Notes under the pieces: model-generated | What the model was told of the DNA's origin: nothing | Databases searched by the model: none | Seen by the model: only the letters and a program-made list of their open reading frames with translations | Program-made: the position numbers and the translations under genes | In this document: positions 33,141 through 43,738 of the stretch, piece after piece | Position numbering within the stretch: the stretch's first letter is position 1 | Layout: each line of letters opens with the position of its first letter | Assembly: GCF_001641265.1 (NCBI RefSeq) | Contig: NW_020167527.1 | Span: forward strand, 868,001 to 932,000 | DNA: 64,000 nucleotides | Source: Pseudogymnoascus destructans | Lineage: Eukaryota > Ascomycota > Leotiomycetes > Thelebolales > Thelebolaceae | Direction: 5' to 3'

Positions 33141-33389
33141 AAGGAGGATGGTGCCAAAAGTCGACTTCAATGTAAGGAGGACTTTCTTCCTGCCTCAGAG
33201 ATCCGACAAACTACCCCAAATTTTCACAATTCGGAAAATAAGAATCAAGTTGATGGGCCAGCTTTGGATGTTTCTCCTAGCTTGTCTGATTCAGCGGTAC
33301 ATGATCGCCTCAGCGGCAATCAAGGTAGATATGCAACTCCACAGTCTTGCAAACATCTTGCTAATGGTATGCATATAGCCAGGGGATAA
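33141..33389 (+). pseudogene. possible inverted part of the Myb-like gene
   Basis: A polar frame running out of the hairpin to 33389 (SEIRQTTPNFHNSENKNQVDG, ALDVSPSLSDSAVHDRLSGNQ) has the same Ser/Asn/Asp-rich character as the start of the gene on the other side. It could be its 5' part in inverted position. Weak: no domain. Confidence 0.3.
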
Positions 33390-34078
33390 CGGATAAAGTA
33401 GCCATCTTAGACGAAAATTTCCAGCGATAATCCCACTGTAGAAAGAAAAACGGCACAGTGGAATGGGTGGCATTGGTTGGGGGCTTCTTACAGACTTATT
33501 GCCCAACTCTCCTCTCAGCCTCGGCATCCCGAAGCCCCCGTAAAGGCGCCTTGCTGTTTCACTATATGCAACACCATGAATTATCGTGTCCCCTGATCCG
33601 AAAATAGTACAACCATCATCGTCGGCGCAAAGGATTAGGTAATTCTTCGAATAGGAGCTGAATATGGTCGGAAACGGCAGCATCAGCTGGACTAGGTTAT
33701 CAACATCCATGTGAATAGTAGGTGTTCTCATTCCTCCGCTCCAATAATCAGCCTTTCAATTTCGACACTAGGCAATCCAAAATGAAATGCCGTCATCTCC
33801 TGCCTCGTAGAGAATTTCTAACAGTTCTCATTCGTTAGGGACCCTAAAATGGGGCTGTGCGTTGCGCGGCCTTCAATCAATGAGCGTAGTAAAGAGGTAC
33901 CAGAAAAAATGGATCATCGCTCGCCACAGCCGGTCATATCCCTGGACTAGACTCGACCTGAATGACTTTGTCAAGCTGCGTAAGATCCATGCTCTTTTCC
34001 ACATTATCCAACTTGGAATGGTGTTCCACCTGCCTCATTTGGTTCATTCGCACGTCAGCTGGTACTGCTTAGCTTGAG
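33390..34078. other. no recognised gene
   Basis: A 146-codon minus frame (33731-33291) is open but shows no family pattern. Left unassigned. Confidence 0.35.
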
Positions 34079-34275
34079 GAAGGTCGGATGAAGCCCCAGT
34101 TAGAGTAGTATTCGCAAGAGCATCGTCGGAAGAAGCTCCAGTTGGACTAGTATCCGCACGAGCTCTGCCCGACTCCAGGCAGGCCGGGCAAAGCCCCAGT
34201 TGAACAAGTATCCGCATGGGCACCTACCCGATTCAATGCAGGTCGGGAGAAGCCCCAGTTGGACTAGTTTGCCCG
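34079..34275. repeat. imperfect tandem repeat, about 60 bp x 3-4
   Basis: Units built on GTCGG(A/G)(A/T)GAAGCCCCAGTTGGACTAGTATCCGC recur at about 34085, 34131, 34188 and 34247, with 10-20 percent divergence. No coding frame. Confidence 0.75.
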
Positions 34276-34728
34276 CATTTAAGATACCTTGGAACCATTT
34301 GGAAGCGAAAGGAATAGGAGGCCAATGGTATCAACGCAGCGTGAGGCACGGCTAAAGCGGAATAATCGGGACATGGCCGAGGCTGAACTGTGTCGTCATG
34401 CTCATTAGAGCGTAGGTCAATCGACATTCGCCAACAGGAGAGGACCACAGCGGTCCTTGCGGTCTCGCCTTCGACGTCGTCTGAATCAAGGCTACTCGCA
34501 AGGCAGAGCAAGGGGTAGCTTGGGTTCTCTCGCGCGGTGCAGGGCCTAGTTGTCTGGATACGAGACGCGACTGAGGAGCTATTGACCTGCACAAGGTCAG
34601 CTGGATGGATGCTTCGTGAATTGCGGGTCTCGGAGATCAGACCTGCAAAGAACGAGCGAGATAAGGCCGTAGGCCGCGAGGCTTGCGCTCTGCTCGATGG
34701 GCGAGAAATGGGGGCGGTTGATCGAGAG
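34276..34728. other. no recognised gene; GC-rich
   Basis: Several overlapping short frames on both strands, none with a recognisable pattern. Confidence 0.35.
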
Positions 34729-34974
34729 GTGTTGAGGTGAGTTGAGGTGGAAACAACGTTGGATTTATATTTGGGGTAACGCTAGCGTCGGCGGGGACGA
34801 TACGTTCAAGCAGCGAGGGCGCTAGAGCGGCCACGTAGGCTTGGACGTATGGTGTTGAGGTGAGTTGAGGTGGAAACAACGTTGGATTTATATTTGGGGT
34901 AACGCTAGCGTCGGCGGGGACGATACGTTCAAGCAGCGAGGGCGCTAGAGCGGCCACGTAGGCTTGGCGGCGCT
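34729..34974. repeat. perfect 123-bp tandem duplication
   Basis: Two copies (34729-34851 and 34852-34974) read the same except at the outer edges. The unit is 41 codons, so the minus frame 34957-34637 repeats AALAPSLLERIVPADASVTP twice without a break. Whether that frame is translated is unknown. Confidence 0.85.
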
Positions 34975-35029
34975 TTCCCTGTCGCAGACCCCCCGATTAC
35001 CTCATGCAGAATCGCCAACATGTATATAG

Positions 35030-35135
35030 CTACTATAATGTAGCTTTTACTATATAGTAGCTTTACTATATATAGTTTCTACTATATACTAGCTTTTTAC
35101 TATATAGTAGCTTTTACTATATAGTAGCTCGTTTA
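35030..35135. repeat. AT-rich repeats of ACTATATAGTAGCTTTT
   Basis: At least five imperfect copies of a 17-bp unit containing the palindrome ACTATATAGT. Not coding. Confidence 0.75.
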
Positions 35136-35421
35136 AATGACAGCTATAAATATAAGAGCTCTATCCATCCAGACCGATAACTCCATGACAATCGCGATCT
35201 CGGGAGCGGCGATCTCGAGGCCGTGATTGGCCGTAAGAGCGGCGGGCGTGAGAGGCGTCTGGGTTACTGGAGCGTAAGAGGACGGGATGACGCAATCCCG
35301 GGCACAGACCACACGGCGGGTGTCGACATTCCAGATATACAGTCAAACCCTTGTTAAGACGATGGCATCCGTAGCAAGCATTTCCATCGTCTTATCGTAT
35401 ATATCGTTATATAGAGTAATA

Positions 35422-37496
35422 TTATGTAAGCCACCTATCTAACGTAACCTGCTGCTGTGACTGTGCTCGAATAGCCTCAATGGCTGTTTGCAGCTGCTCT
35501 AGTGCCCGTATATGCCCCGTAGTAAGAGCATCCTGGCCTTCAGAATACTCAATCAGTATCTGGAGGGCATCCTGGGCCTCCTTTGCCGTAGGCGCAGGCT
35601 GCTCAGGCTGCTCCTCCTCTTCGTCATCATTTTGAGAGTTCTGATGCCCAAGTTGCCCCTCTATTATCTCCTCAAGTAGTTCTTCATCGGTACTCTGTCC
35701 TTCCACCGCTCTAGCCTCTTCCACAGGGTTTAGAAAGTTTGAAATAGCCATTGAGTCTGTAATTGATGCTGTAGTTATTGCTTGGTTGTAGAGTTCTTGT
35801 ATTCCAGTAGGCATCGTTATTGTTGGAAGGCTAATTGGATTTGAAACAAGTGTAGATTTCCGGAAGCAGTTGTATATCATAGTGTTTGAAACTTCTGTAT
35901 TCCAAGCACGAATAATCCAGCGAAGAGCGAGTCGAAGATTCATAAGTTTCTGTGGATCTTGATTTGAATCGATAGTGTCGATTATAAACCGAAGCCAATG
36001 TTGTCGATAATAAGCTTTAACATTTTGAATAATTCCTTGATCAAGAGGCTGGAAACGACTGGTACTGTTAGCTGGAAGCCAACAAATGCGGATATTAGGG
36101 GGAGGAGGGTTAAGCTCAGCCCCTGTATAGTGTGCTGAAAAGCCGTCCATTGTTAAGAGTATTTGCTGAGTAGTTCCAATATGCTGATAAAAGGCTTGAA
36201 GCCATTTGTAAGGATGCCTCCTTACTCGGGGTAGTTACGACCGTCACGTGGCGTCATCGAGACTCGGGGCCGTTACGGGTCAGTCGCGACTGACAGCCTT
36301 AGGCACATAACGTAAGGAAGCCTTAGGCAAACAGGGAGCTAGCTGAGTCGGAGCGGTTTTGGGTATTTTAAGGGAACAGTCATACAGGGTTACACCTTCA
36401 TCTTTTTTGTATAATGTAAGGACGCAGGGCACCGTATCACGAGAAGTGGCATATGGGAGTGCGAGTCGGATATGAGTCGGTGCAATCCTATAGGTCTACT
36501 ACGAAGGATACAAAAAAGATGAAGGTGTAACCCTGTATGACTGTTCCCTTAAAATACCCAAAACCGCTCCGACTCAGCTAGCTCCCTGTTTGCCTAAGGC
36601 TTCCTTACGTTATGTGCCTAAGGCTGTCAGTCGCGACTGACCCGTAACGGCCCCGAGTCTCGATGACGCCACGTGACGGCCGTAACTACCCCGAGTAAGG
36701 AGGCATCCTTACACCATTCGCTCATAAGTATTCCAGTCATCCAAGCCTTCTTATTCGCTTTCCATTGTGCCCCCATTGTTGGTATATTGATTCGTTGTAG
36801 TGCTCGAGGTGCTTTTGCATGGCCAATTGCCCAAACAGGGAGTCGGTCTGTTCCAGTAGCGTTTACGCAGAAAACCAGGGAGATCCGAGTCTTATTCTTC
36901 TTCACACCAGATTGGAGTTGTGATGACAGGCCTCGTGATGGCATCATCTTCCAGAAGAGTCCAGTTTCGTCCATATTGTATATATCCTCTTCTTGAAACT
37001 CCCCTGCTATTGTCCGTAGTGCCCTCATTTCTTCCTCGACGTTTTCCGGAACTGATGCCGCCTCTCCAAACCGCTGTCGTGATTGTATATGATGCCGCTT
37101 TTTGAATTTTTCGAGCCAGCCAGTAGAAAACGATGGGCACTCTTGGCCAGCATATTCTGGCAGTCGTGTCCAGATCTGCTGTGCCTTCTGCTGTAGTATA
37201 TCGCCAGTTGTAAACCCTCCTTTTTCTTCAATCCGATTCTGCCACTCCCAAAGGATATTCTCTAGCTTTGGCCACTGGCCTAATCGACGGCATTGAATTC
37301 CAGTGTCTTGGTTCTTATCAAGGGCCTCAAAGTTGCTACTTAGTGATTCAGAAATAGTCGACTGGCTTAACTTGTGATGATATTGTCTTTCAAACCATTC
37401 GATACACTGCCGCTGAGTTGGCTTTGGAACTTGTTGGTGGCCCCAGTGTCGAAGGGCACGCCGCTGGTCGACTGTAATCGGCCTTTTTCGAGGCAT
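35422..37496 (-). CDS. Pogo-1 transposase, split only by an LTR insertion
   Basis: ATG 37496. Psq-type HTH with PITVDQRRALRHWG and STISESLSSNFEAL; CENP-B HTH with FSTGWLEKFKKRHHIQSR; DDE core with YNMDETGLFWKM (Asp 1), KTRISLVFCVNATG and QILLTMDGFSAH (Asp 2), then LPANSTSRFQPLDQGIIQNVKAYYR; a helical Gln-rich end with EEEEQPEQP; stop at 35422. At 36714 the frame reaches SEW, is cut by the LTR-2 dimer, and resumes in frame after the duplicated AATGG as LQAFYQHIG. Without the insertion it would be about 520-530 codons with no other lesion, so the insertion is recent. Confidence 0.9.
36207..36713. mobile_element. LTR-2 inverted dimer (206-bp arms), with target duplication
   Basis: Plus-sense LTR-2 start (TGTAAGGATGCC...) from 36207 to 36412, then AA, then a complete minus-sense LTR-2 from 36415 to 36713. 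36207-36412 and 36508-36713 are reverse complements of 206 nt with one mismatch seen. Flanks CCATT on both sides (36202-36206, 36714-36718) show insertion as one unit. The left arm stops exactly at the end of ATCTTTTTTGTAT, the site complementary to the Gypsy-2 primer-binding site. Confidence 0.95.
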
Positions 37497-37655
37497 TTTG
37501 GGTGTCTAATGGCCACGTTAAGACGATGAACAGGTTGGAAAAGATGATGATCGTTGAATCGTATTTTGTATGGTAAAAGTATCGGTCCGTGGAAAAATAT
37601 CGCACAAAAGAGGTTATCGGCTAAAAGAGGATCGTCTTGGCGAGGTTTGACTGTA

Positions 37656-38369
37656 CCATCAGATCTCCTTACTGATGCTGCTGATCTTTCAGGGCTCTAC
37701 GGCGACAATGCATTACAGACTTTTGAGGATGTATTCGCCAGGGACGAGTCACTCCCCTCATTCGACACATAATCTCTCCAACCAGATGGCCGGCGACACG
37801 TCTCAAAACACAAACGAAAACATCCAATCAAGCGAGCAACGATGCGTCACCGAGTCGATGAAGCCTAAACAATTACGCATAAGCGATAAGAAAGACCTGC
37901 TGCCTTCCGATATATGTTTAGTCGTTCAGAAACTGGTTAGCACTGCTACAACTGAATACTTTGTCAATAACTATGTGTCCAATTACGAGGGTGGGATCCC
38001 ATCATTCCTCAACGGGCCTCTTGTATGACAATGCTGCTGAGAATATTTTGATCACTGCTTTCGACAAGGTTCACAATTTATTTGAGGCTGGAAAAACGCA
38101 GCGTCTCATGTTACGTATTGCTTATATTCAGCTCGTCCGAGTTATTGATGCTCACAAGGCTACTGCAGCCACAGACCGGCTTAAAACTGGGCGACCTGTT
38201 GGGCTGGGAGATTCCACTGTTGCTATAGACACTGTAACGGGTGCCGCCGTTACAGTACATGTGGTATATAAAGCGTGTTACGGTATTCCGGGCAAGCCGG
38301 AATACTGTAGTCTTTTTGGCTCAGTGGGATGTAGCGCGAGCATAACTGTACATCGTTATAGGCACTTAC
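37656..38369 (+). pseudogene. hypothetical protein fragments, not recognised
   Basis: Frames 37675-38028 (Ser/Gln-rich, then LRISDKKDLLPSDICLVVQKLV, YFVNNYVSNYEGGIPSFLNG) and 37961-38374 (YDNAAENILITAFDKVHNLFEAGKTQ) join by a +1 shift near 38020 into one plausible protein. It is cut on the left by Pogo-1 and on the right by LTR-2. No function recognised. Confidence 0.4.
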
Positions 38370-38453
38370 TGTAAGGATGCCTGTCCCTCAGTGACGGAAA
38401 GGATCTGAGTCGGGCAGGTTACGGTCACATGATAAGAGTAGAAGGCAGGTTAT
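38370..38453 (+). mobile_element. LTR-2 start fragment
   Basis: TGTAAGGATGCCTGTCC... matches the first 84 bp of LTR-2 (as at 50475). It stops at GGCAGGTTA where LTR-4 copies are inserted. Confidence 0.85.
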
Positions 38454-38821
38454 TGTTGGGGGAAATGGACAATCCCATGGGATACGGTAGTCTTTCGCGC
38501 CCAAAATGGCACTTTTCTCCGTGGGACTATCTAGTTCCCCAGTCGGTCAGAGTACTGAGCTGAGGTTTCAGCTCAGTGTATCACTTCGGTTTGGGGTGTA
38601 GGGACCCAAACCTTCGGGGTTTTGGGGGTTTCTCCCAGGCCTACAAATAGCGTACGTAGACCCGTAGTTTAGTGAGCAATTCAATTGATTATATTATCCT
38701 ATATACGGTATTCTACTGTTGAAGCCTCTGTTCTGCTGCCCATAAGAGATTAATTACGGTGACCGGAGATTATCACACGATTCTGTGTGTGGTTCTCCGT
38801 ACTCCGCAATTACCTCCAACA
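38454..38821 (+). mobile_element. solo LTR-4, 368 bp, with target duplication
   Basis: Starts TGTTGGGGGAAATGG and ends ATTACCTCCAACA (TG...CA; inverted TGTTGG). GTTAT flanks both sides (38449-38453, 38822-38826). Includes ACAAATAGCGTACG and CAATTCAATTG typical of LTR promoter/R regions. No internal domain of this family is present in the window. Confidence 0.85.
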
Positions 38822-38825
38822 GTTA

Positions 38826-39005
38826 TGTTGGGAGTAATTCTGCGGTGCTGGGATATAGGGCCAAGAATGTATGTAAATCCCCGATTACCGTAATTAGTCC
38901 CGGGCGCACCAGAACAGAACGCTTCACTGTAGTACAGTAAAATAGAATAAATGAATCAATTCAATTGCTCCCTATCCTACGGGCCTACGTATCCTATTTT
39001 AGGAG
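38826..39005 (-). mobile_element. inverted LTR-4 fragment
   Basis: TGTTGGGAGTAATTCTGCGG...CTACGTATCCTATTT aligns to the reverse complement of the right half of the 38454 LTR (about 75 percent by eye). Truncated at about 39005. Older than its neighbour, which lies head to head with it. Confidence 0.7.
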
Positions 39006-39328
39006 CAGCAGATATACTTTAAGGAGTGTAAGGTCAGTATCTTCGTGAGAGACAAGAACGGAAAGAAGGATAATGGGACAGTGTGGCCCGAGAGGAGTGG
39101 GCAGTGTATTGTACCATCAGGCACTGACCTATACTGTTTTGGGGGACAATTGCAGATGGAGTAGCACTGTGTGCAAGGTGGTCGCATTCTAAGTACATAG
39201 TTTCTTTCGTATCTGAGTACCTTCTTCCAACCCAAGAGAGAGACCGATAATAGCCCCTTCACTAGACTCATGCAGTGTTGTCCTTGAGGTGGGTTGCGCT
39301 GGGCAGCTTCCTTTGAGCAGGAGGTAAG
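39006..39328. other. no recognised gene
   Basis: A 118-codon minus frame covers it but shows no family pattern. Confidence 0.4.
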
Positions 39329-39505
39329 TGTAAGGACACAGGGCACCCAGCTCACAGTAATAGCATATGAGAGTGCGAGTAAGAGGCTAAACGGATGCTA
39401 TCCTATAGGTCTACTACGAAGGATACAAAAAAGATGAAGAGAGGAACCCCCATTGGGTCAATCTCGTTAAGTACCCGAAACGGGTCCGACTCGGCTAACC
39501 TGTTG
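39329..39505 (-). mobile_element. LTR-2 fragment, minus sense
   Basis: TGTAAGGACACAGGGCACCC to GTCCGACTCGGCTAACC matches about 175 bp of LTR-2 including ATACAAAAAAGATGAA. The outer part is missing. Confidence 0.85.
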
Positions 39506-39865
39506 GATGGGGGATCTTATCGTTCTCCTGGAAGTCTATAGACGAATCAAGAGGGCTAGGTCAAAAATACTAACAGTATATTAGGTGAGAAATACATTCA
39601 GACGAAGCGGCTACCATTGATCACTCAGCAAGCTCACCCTGCTTTTTGCACACTATGTTGAGGGCTGAATCTCCTCGAGAAAATTGGTTCTTAGGCAGAG
39701 GCTACTCTGGACTACCTCTCGTCTTGCTTGTAAGTCTGAGCTAGACAGAGATTGTTGTGCTTCGCAGTTTGTGTACTTGTGATTATGGAGATCGTAGGAT
39801 TATTGCCTATATAATATCAACAGCTGCATGACGGATGAAGAGTCTCATCTGTACTCGCCTTAGAT
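39506..39865. other. no recognised gene
   Basis: Anonymous 360 bp between two LTR-2 copies; could be internal remnant, no match found. Confidence 0.4.
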
Positions 39866-40115
39866 TGTAAGGACACAGGGCACCCAGCTCATAGTAATAG
39901 CATATGAGAGTGTGAGTCGGAGGCTAAACGGATGCTATCCTATAGGTCTACTACGAAGGATACAAAAAAGATGAACAGAGGAACCCCCGTTGGGTCAATC
40001 TCCTTAAGTACCCGAAACGGGTCCGACTCGGCTAACCGGCCCAAACTCTCCCCACGTGACTGTAACCTGTCCGACTCTGATCCCTTCCATCACTGAGGGT
40101 GGAGGCATCCTTACA
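39866..40115 (-). mobile_element. complete LTR-2, 250 bp
   Basis: TGTAAGGACACAGGGC...GAGGCATCCTTACA. Both ends complete; flanks TAGAT and CTACC do not match, so it has lost or never had a clean duplication. Confidence 0.9.
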
Positions 40116-40658
40116 CTACCCCACCTCTTAAGAGAGTGTTTTGTCCACGAAACACGCTGTGAGAATCATTTCCACAATATCTCTGAATGGTATCTGTGAG
40201 AAGAGCGTTCTATGTTGGCAGGATTTCTGTTTGTAATTGCATCTGTAACAATGCTGTTTATGTTCCGTGTTGAGAAGGTGCATTGTATGTCATGCTAGAG
40301 CTGGCCGTATCGACTCCGTTTAGTGTGCGAAACCAGGGTTTGCTTTGTTCGCTCTGGGGTACATTCCTGGTGTTCCAAGTGGACTCTGAATCGCATCCGC
40401 AAAACGTCCGAGTTGAACTGTCCTAGGTATGAAAGGAGAAGTGGCCGCACTAACCCGATTCAGGGTTCATTATTGTAAGCCAGAGTATGAGTACGTAGCA
40501 CTTCTTCTTGTTGTCTCCAATAACAACGCCAGCGACTAACCATCCGAGAACAGTAAGTGACCCCTTCTTGTGGATTGTGTGGCAGTGTGCTAATCAATTG
40601 GATAGAATATTTCCAATCCATGAGAACGAGTAGGTGATGGGAGCGCGATGGGGCGTGG
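40116..40658. other. no recognised gene
   Basis: Anonymous sequence, no domain or RNA pattern. Confidence 0.4.
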
Positions 40659-40779
40659 GTGATAATGTGTGCTGGGCTGACGGAATTCACAGAATTCCAA
40701 CTTGACGGTGCCGATTCTGACTCCCGCCGGAGCTTTGTCGGGCGTGTTTCGTGTCCTCTGCCTGTGCTGCCTTCAGGCC

Positions 40780-41150
40780 AAAGCTCGTGGCATCAACCAT
40801 CACGATTGTGTCTGGTCCCCCGCCTCCTCCAAGTGTTAGTACTGCACAGCGCAGCACTCCACCTGCGTTCCGGTGAGTTCCCTTGTGCTGTTCTGTCTCT
40901 GTTGGCTTTTGCTAACAATTTGCATAGCTTCCCTGGTTCCTCGACGAGGAATACAGTGTCCTTGCTGCCGCCGAAGCAGCCGATCCTTGTGATCCCACCA
41001 CCATAGAAGCCGCTGCCGCAAAGGCAAACCGGGTGGCCCTTGTGGCCACCCAAAGCATTCCAAAATTCTGCTCGGCTGCCGAGCGCGACTCCTATGAGGA
41101 GCTCTGCGCAACGCGCGCCGCCCTCGAGGCGGGTCTGGCCGTGAGTATCC
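40780..41150 (+). pseudogene. orphan exon(s) with a good intron
   Basis: An apparent 55-nt intron (GTGAGT...GCTAAC...ATAG, about 40872-40926) separates a short exon from an open 70-codon exon (LPWFLDEEYSVLAAAEAADP, KFCSAAERDSYEELCATRAA) that ends at a GTGAGT donor near 41140. Codon use is GC-rich and protein-like. It is truncated on the right by Gypsy-2. A stop upstream in the phase needed means the start is not intact. Product not recognised. Confidence 0.35.
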
Positions 41151-41159
41151 CCCTGCTTC

Positions 41160-42700
41160 AACACCGGAGGTAGTGAGAACGTAACCCAAGTATTTTGTCC
41201 TGGTGACGTTGAACTTGCATTTATTTAAATCAGCTTGGAGTCCAGCTTCTCGGAGACACTGTAGGACCTTATGCACATGTTCTATGTGTTCTGTAGGGTC
41301 CTCTTAATAGATTAGTCTAAGTATGCGGTACAGAAGTCATCTAAATATTGCACCAGGACGTCATTCATATACCGCTGATAGGTTGCGGGACCATTCGTTA
41401 GTCCAAACGGCAGCACTTTGCACTTATAGGATCCATAGCGAGTCTGAAAGGTTGTGTACTCTTCCGAGTCAGGGTGCATCCGTATACGATGGAAGGCTTG
41501 TCTGATATCTAGCTTCGTGAAGATTTTTGCTTTCGACACCTGTCCTAGTAGTTCGTTGATATGCAGGATGGGGTAGGGATCGTTCCAGGTGAGACCGTTT
41601 AACTTCCGGTAATCGATGCAAAATCTTAATTGCCATCCTCTTTCTTTACAAATAGGATAGGGGATGCTAAGGGGCTGTTGCTGTTGATGATGAAGCCTTT
41701 CTCTAGGTTCTCTAACAGGTATTGCTTGGTAGCCTTAAGTTCTTCGGTGCCCTGTCGATATAACGGGGAGAAAGAATTTGGTAAAGGGGCTTCGAGCTGT
41801 ATCTGTGGTCGTATATGCGGTGTGGGGGGATTCGATCCGATTCCAACTTCGAAAAGACATCGGTGTACTTCCGATGCATATGCGGAAACTTCTGCTGGAT
41901 GAGGCGGAGCGTTTCTTCATCCTCTACCAACTTCTTTTCATGGATAATCTGGTCAATTTCGTAGATGCTAGTCTGAAAGAACCGGAGTCGCTTCGCATCG
42001 TCTCGTGATGGAAGGCATTGGCACTGATTTCACATATCCGCATGGGCGTGAAACTAGGTACCAGTTTCACTAGTAGTGGGGGAAAAACCTCTTGGTTTCG
42101 GGTAGGGCTCAGTGGCATATCAGTGATCTCTTCATAGTCTGAAGGTATCACTTTCATGTTCATCGAGCATCTGCCTGCACGGCGTCTGTCTTCACGGTGG
42201 ATTGCAGCATCCCTGCGATTCGCATCCGGCTGGTATGCGGGATGTCGAATGGACGTTTCTTGCATGTAGTAGGGCAAGGTAATCTCCTTGCTCCAGCTAG
42301 GAGTCGGCGGGTACTCCTTTGGCCATACTAACCAGCTCTTTGCAGAGTCGAGTAGTATTCGGAAGCAGCTGAAAAGCTTCTTCCCAATTATCACATCTTG
42401 TGCTCCGAGGTCCAGGAGTACAAAGGGGCAGTTATATATTCGGCGTCCTTCGACTGTTAAGTGTAACCGAATATACTCCGATACGTGGCCTTGGATTTTG
42501 CGATGAAATCCACATATGGGTACAGAGTAGGGTAGTTTCCGTATGGGGCTCTGAAGTGCTTTCGACAGTCGTATTGCGAAAGGCTTGTTAATGACGAGGT
42601 AGCCATTTGCTCCTGTGTCTGCTAAGGACTTCGTTTGGACCCCGAGTCCATTCATACTCAGGGTCGTGTTGACTAAGAACTGGGTACCTCCCACGAGTTC
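41160..42700 (-). pseudogene. Gypsy-2 copy 1: protease and reverse transcriptase
   Basis: Frame 42694-41924: aspartic protease with TKSLADTGANGYLVI (active DTGA) and FVLLDLGAQDVIIG. RT continues in shifted frames to about 41160: FHRIRMHPDSE, TTFQTRYGSYKCKVLPFGLTNGPATYQRYMND, TAYLD, then HKVLQCLREAGLQADLNKCKFN and RTKYLGYVLTTSGVEA. The 3' end with RNase H and integrase is missing. Several frameshifts compared with copy 2 at 57345. Confidence 0.85.
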
Positions 42701-42756
42701 TTGTAAGTCTAGTCCTCGCAGGTCACATTTGCGTAGACCTAGGAAGGAGCCTTCTC

Positions 42757-43738
42757 CTAGGCCTCGTCATTTTCCTCGAGGGACGCATCCGATTGAAGTT
42801 CCATGGCTTCTTCCCATAGTTCTTCTACCTCGGGGTCGTTACGGTCAATTTCCTTGATAGTAGCGTTAAGAGGGCATTTGTCCTGGAAATGGACGGGCTT
42901 GCCACACTTGAAACAGTTCCCTGAGGGCGCAGGGACTGCGGTTCTCACACGTTCCGGTATGGCTGGCTTGGGGAGGAATGTGGTTCAGGTGAACAGAGTG
43001 GGTGTGGCTCAAGTCGGCTTCGACGCTGACGCCCTTGCCGTATCCGTGGTACATGTGGATGTCCTTGCGAGAGCGGGTAGCAGATTCAATTCGTTGTTCC
43101 GGCGCCGTTCCTGATCGAAGGCGGTAAGTTCTTGTACCATGGTCTGGTAGTCTCCATTCCATTGGTTTTTGATGATCGCAACTCAGCTGCGGAATTGGGG
43201 AGTCAACTTGTTCCATATGTACCAAAACCATTCCGACTCGGAGACTTGTCCTGTGATAGCTGCACTTTGGAAACGAGCCTTGAACTCTGGGAAGGTTTCG
43301 CTAGCATGCCCTTTCTCTCCCATTTGCCGGTCGTCGAAGAGGTTCCTGGCCTGTTCCGTCTCATTGCCTGTGAGGTAGTATGAACCTAGTAGGTCCATCA
43401 TCTCCTCAGCACTGCGTAACCCATGCATAGCGGACAAGTATTGGGGCTCTAGGAGGTCTTAGCCAGGCCGGTCATAGTTCCCCATATCAGTGCTCTTCTC
43501 GAGACGTCGGTAAGGTAGTGGTCCTCATTGACTACGAGTCGGTCCCGAATTGAAGCGCTCCATTGTAGGAAGGGATGTTCTATCCCATCGCTGAGCGGAG
43601 TGATGCTCTCAGAGATGATAGATATCTTATAGCGAGTCGGTGGGTCCTCGGTGAGCATTCAAGACATCCTTGGGATTGATGGATAACGAAAGTCCTGAAG
43701 AGGCGGCAATTGAACTGTCTCAGGGGTGTTTCGTGTGG
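42757..43738 (-). pseudogene. Gypsy-2 copy 1: gag, central and zinc-knuckle part
   Basis: Frames 43658-43449 and 43437-43183 hold capsid-like helices (WSASIRDRLVVNEDHYL, SYYLTGNETEQARNLFDD, TFPEFKARFQSAAI, WFWYIWNKLTP). After a shift comes GNCFKCGKPVHFQDKCPLN, a C-x2-C-x4-H-x4-C nucleic-acid-binding knuckle, and an acidic tail. Interrupted at 43738 by LTR-1 with duplication TGTGG; the N-terminal part resumes at 44675. Confidence 0.8.

Larger units (their letters stand above)
35340..37653 (-). mobile_element. Pogo-1: pogo/Fot1-type element
   Basis: Ends CAGTCAAACC...AAGACGAT on the left (35340) and the inverted form on the right (to 37653): 10 bp perfect, short gap, 8 bp perfect. Flanked by TA (35338-35339 and 37654-37655). 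Total 2314 bp, of which 507 bp plus a 5-bp duplication are the LTR-2 dimer inserted at 36207. It carries one transposase gene, otherwise uninterrupted. Confidence 0.9.

Noticed and set aside
36207..36713. A MITE or foldback DNA transposon
   Set aside because: The right 299 bp are a full LTR-2, the LTR found next to Gypsy-2 gag twice; ends are TG...CA with a 5-bp duplication, as for an LTR element.
38999..39355. 118-codon minus-strand frame as a gene
   Set aside because: No family pattern, and it overlaps LTR-4 and LTR-2 ends.
39866..40115. Target duplication around this LTR-2
   Set aside because: Flanks TAGAT and CTACC do not match.
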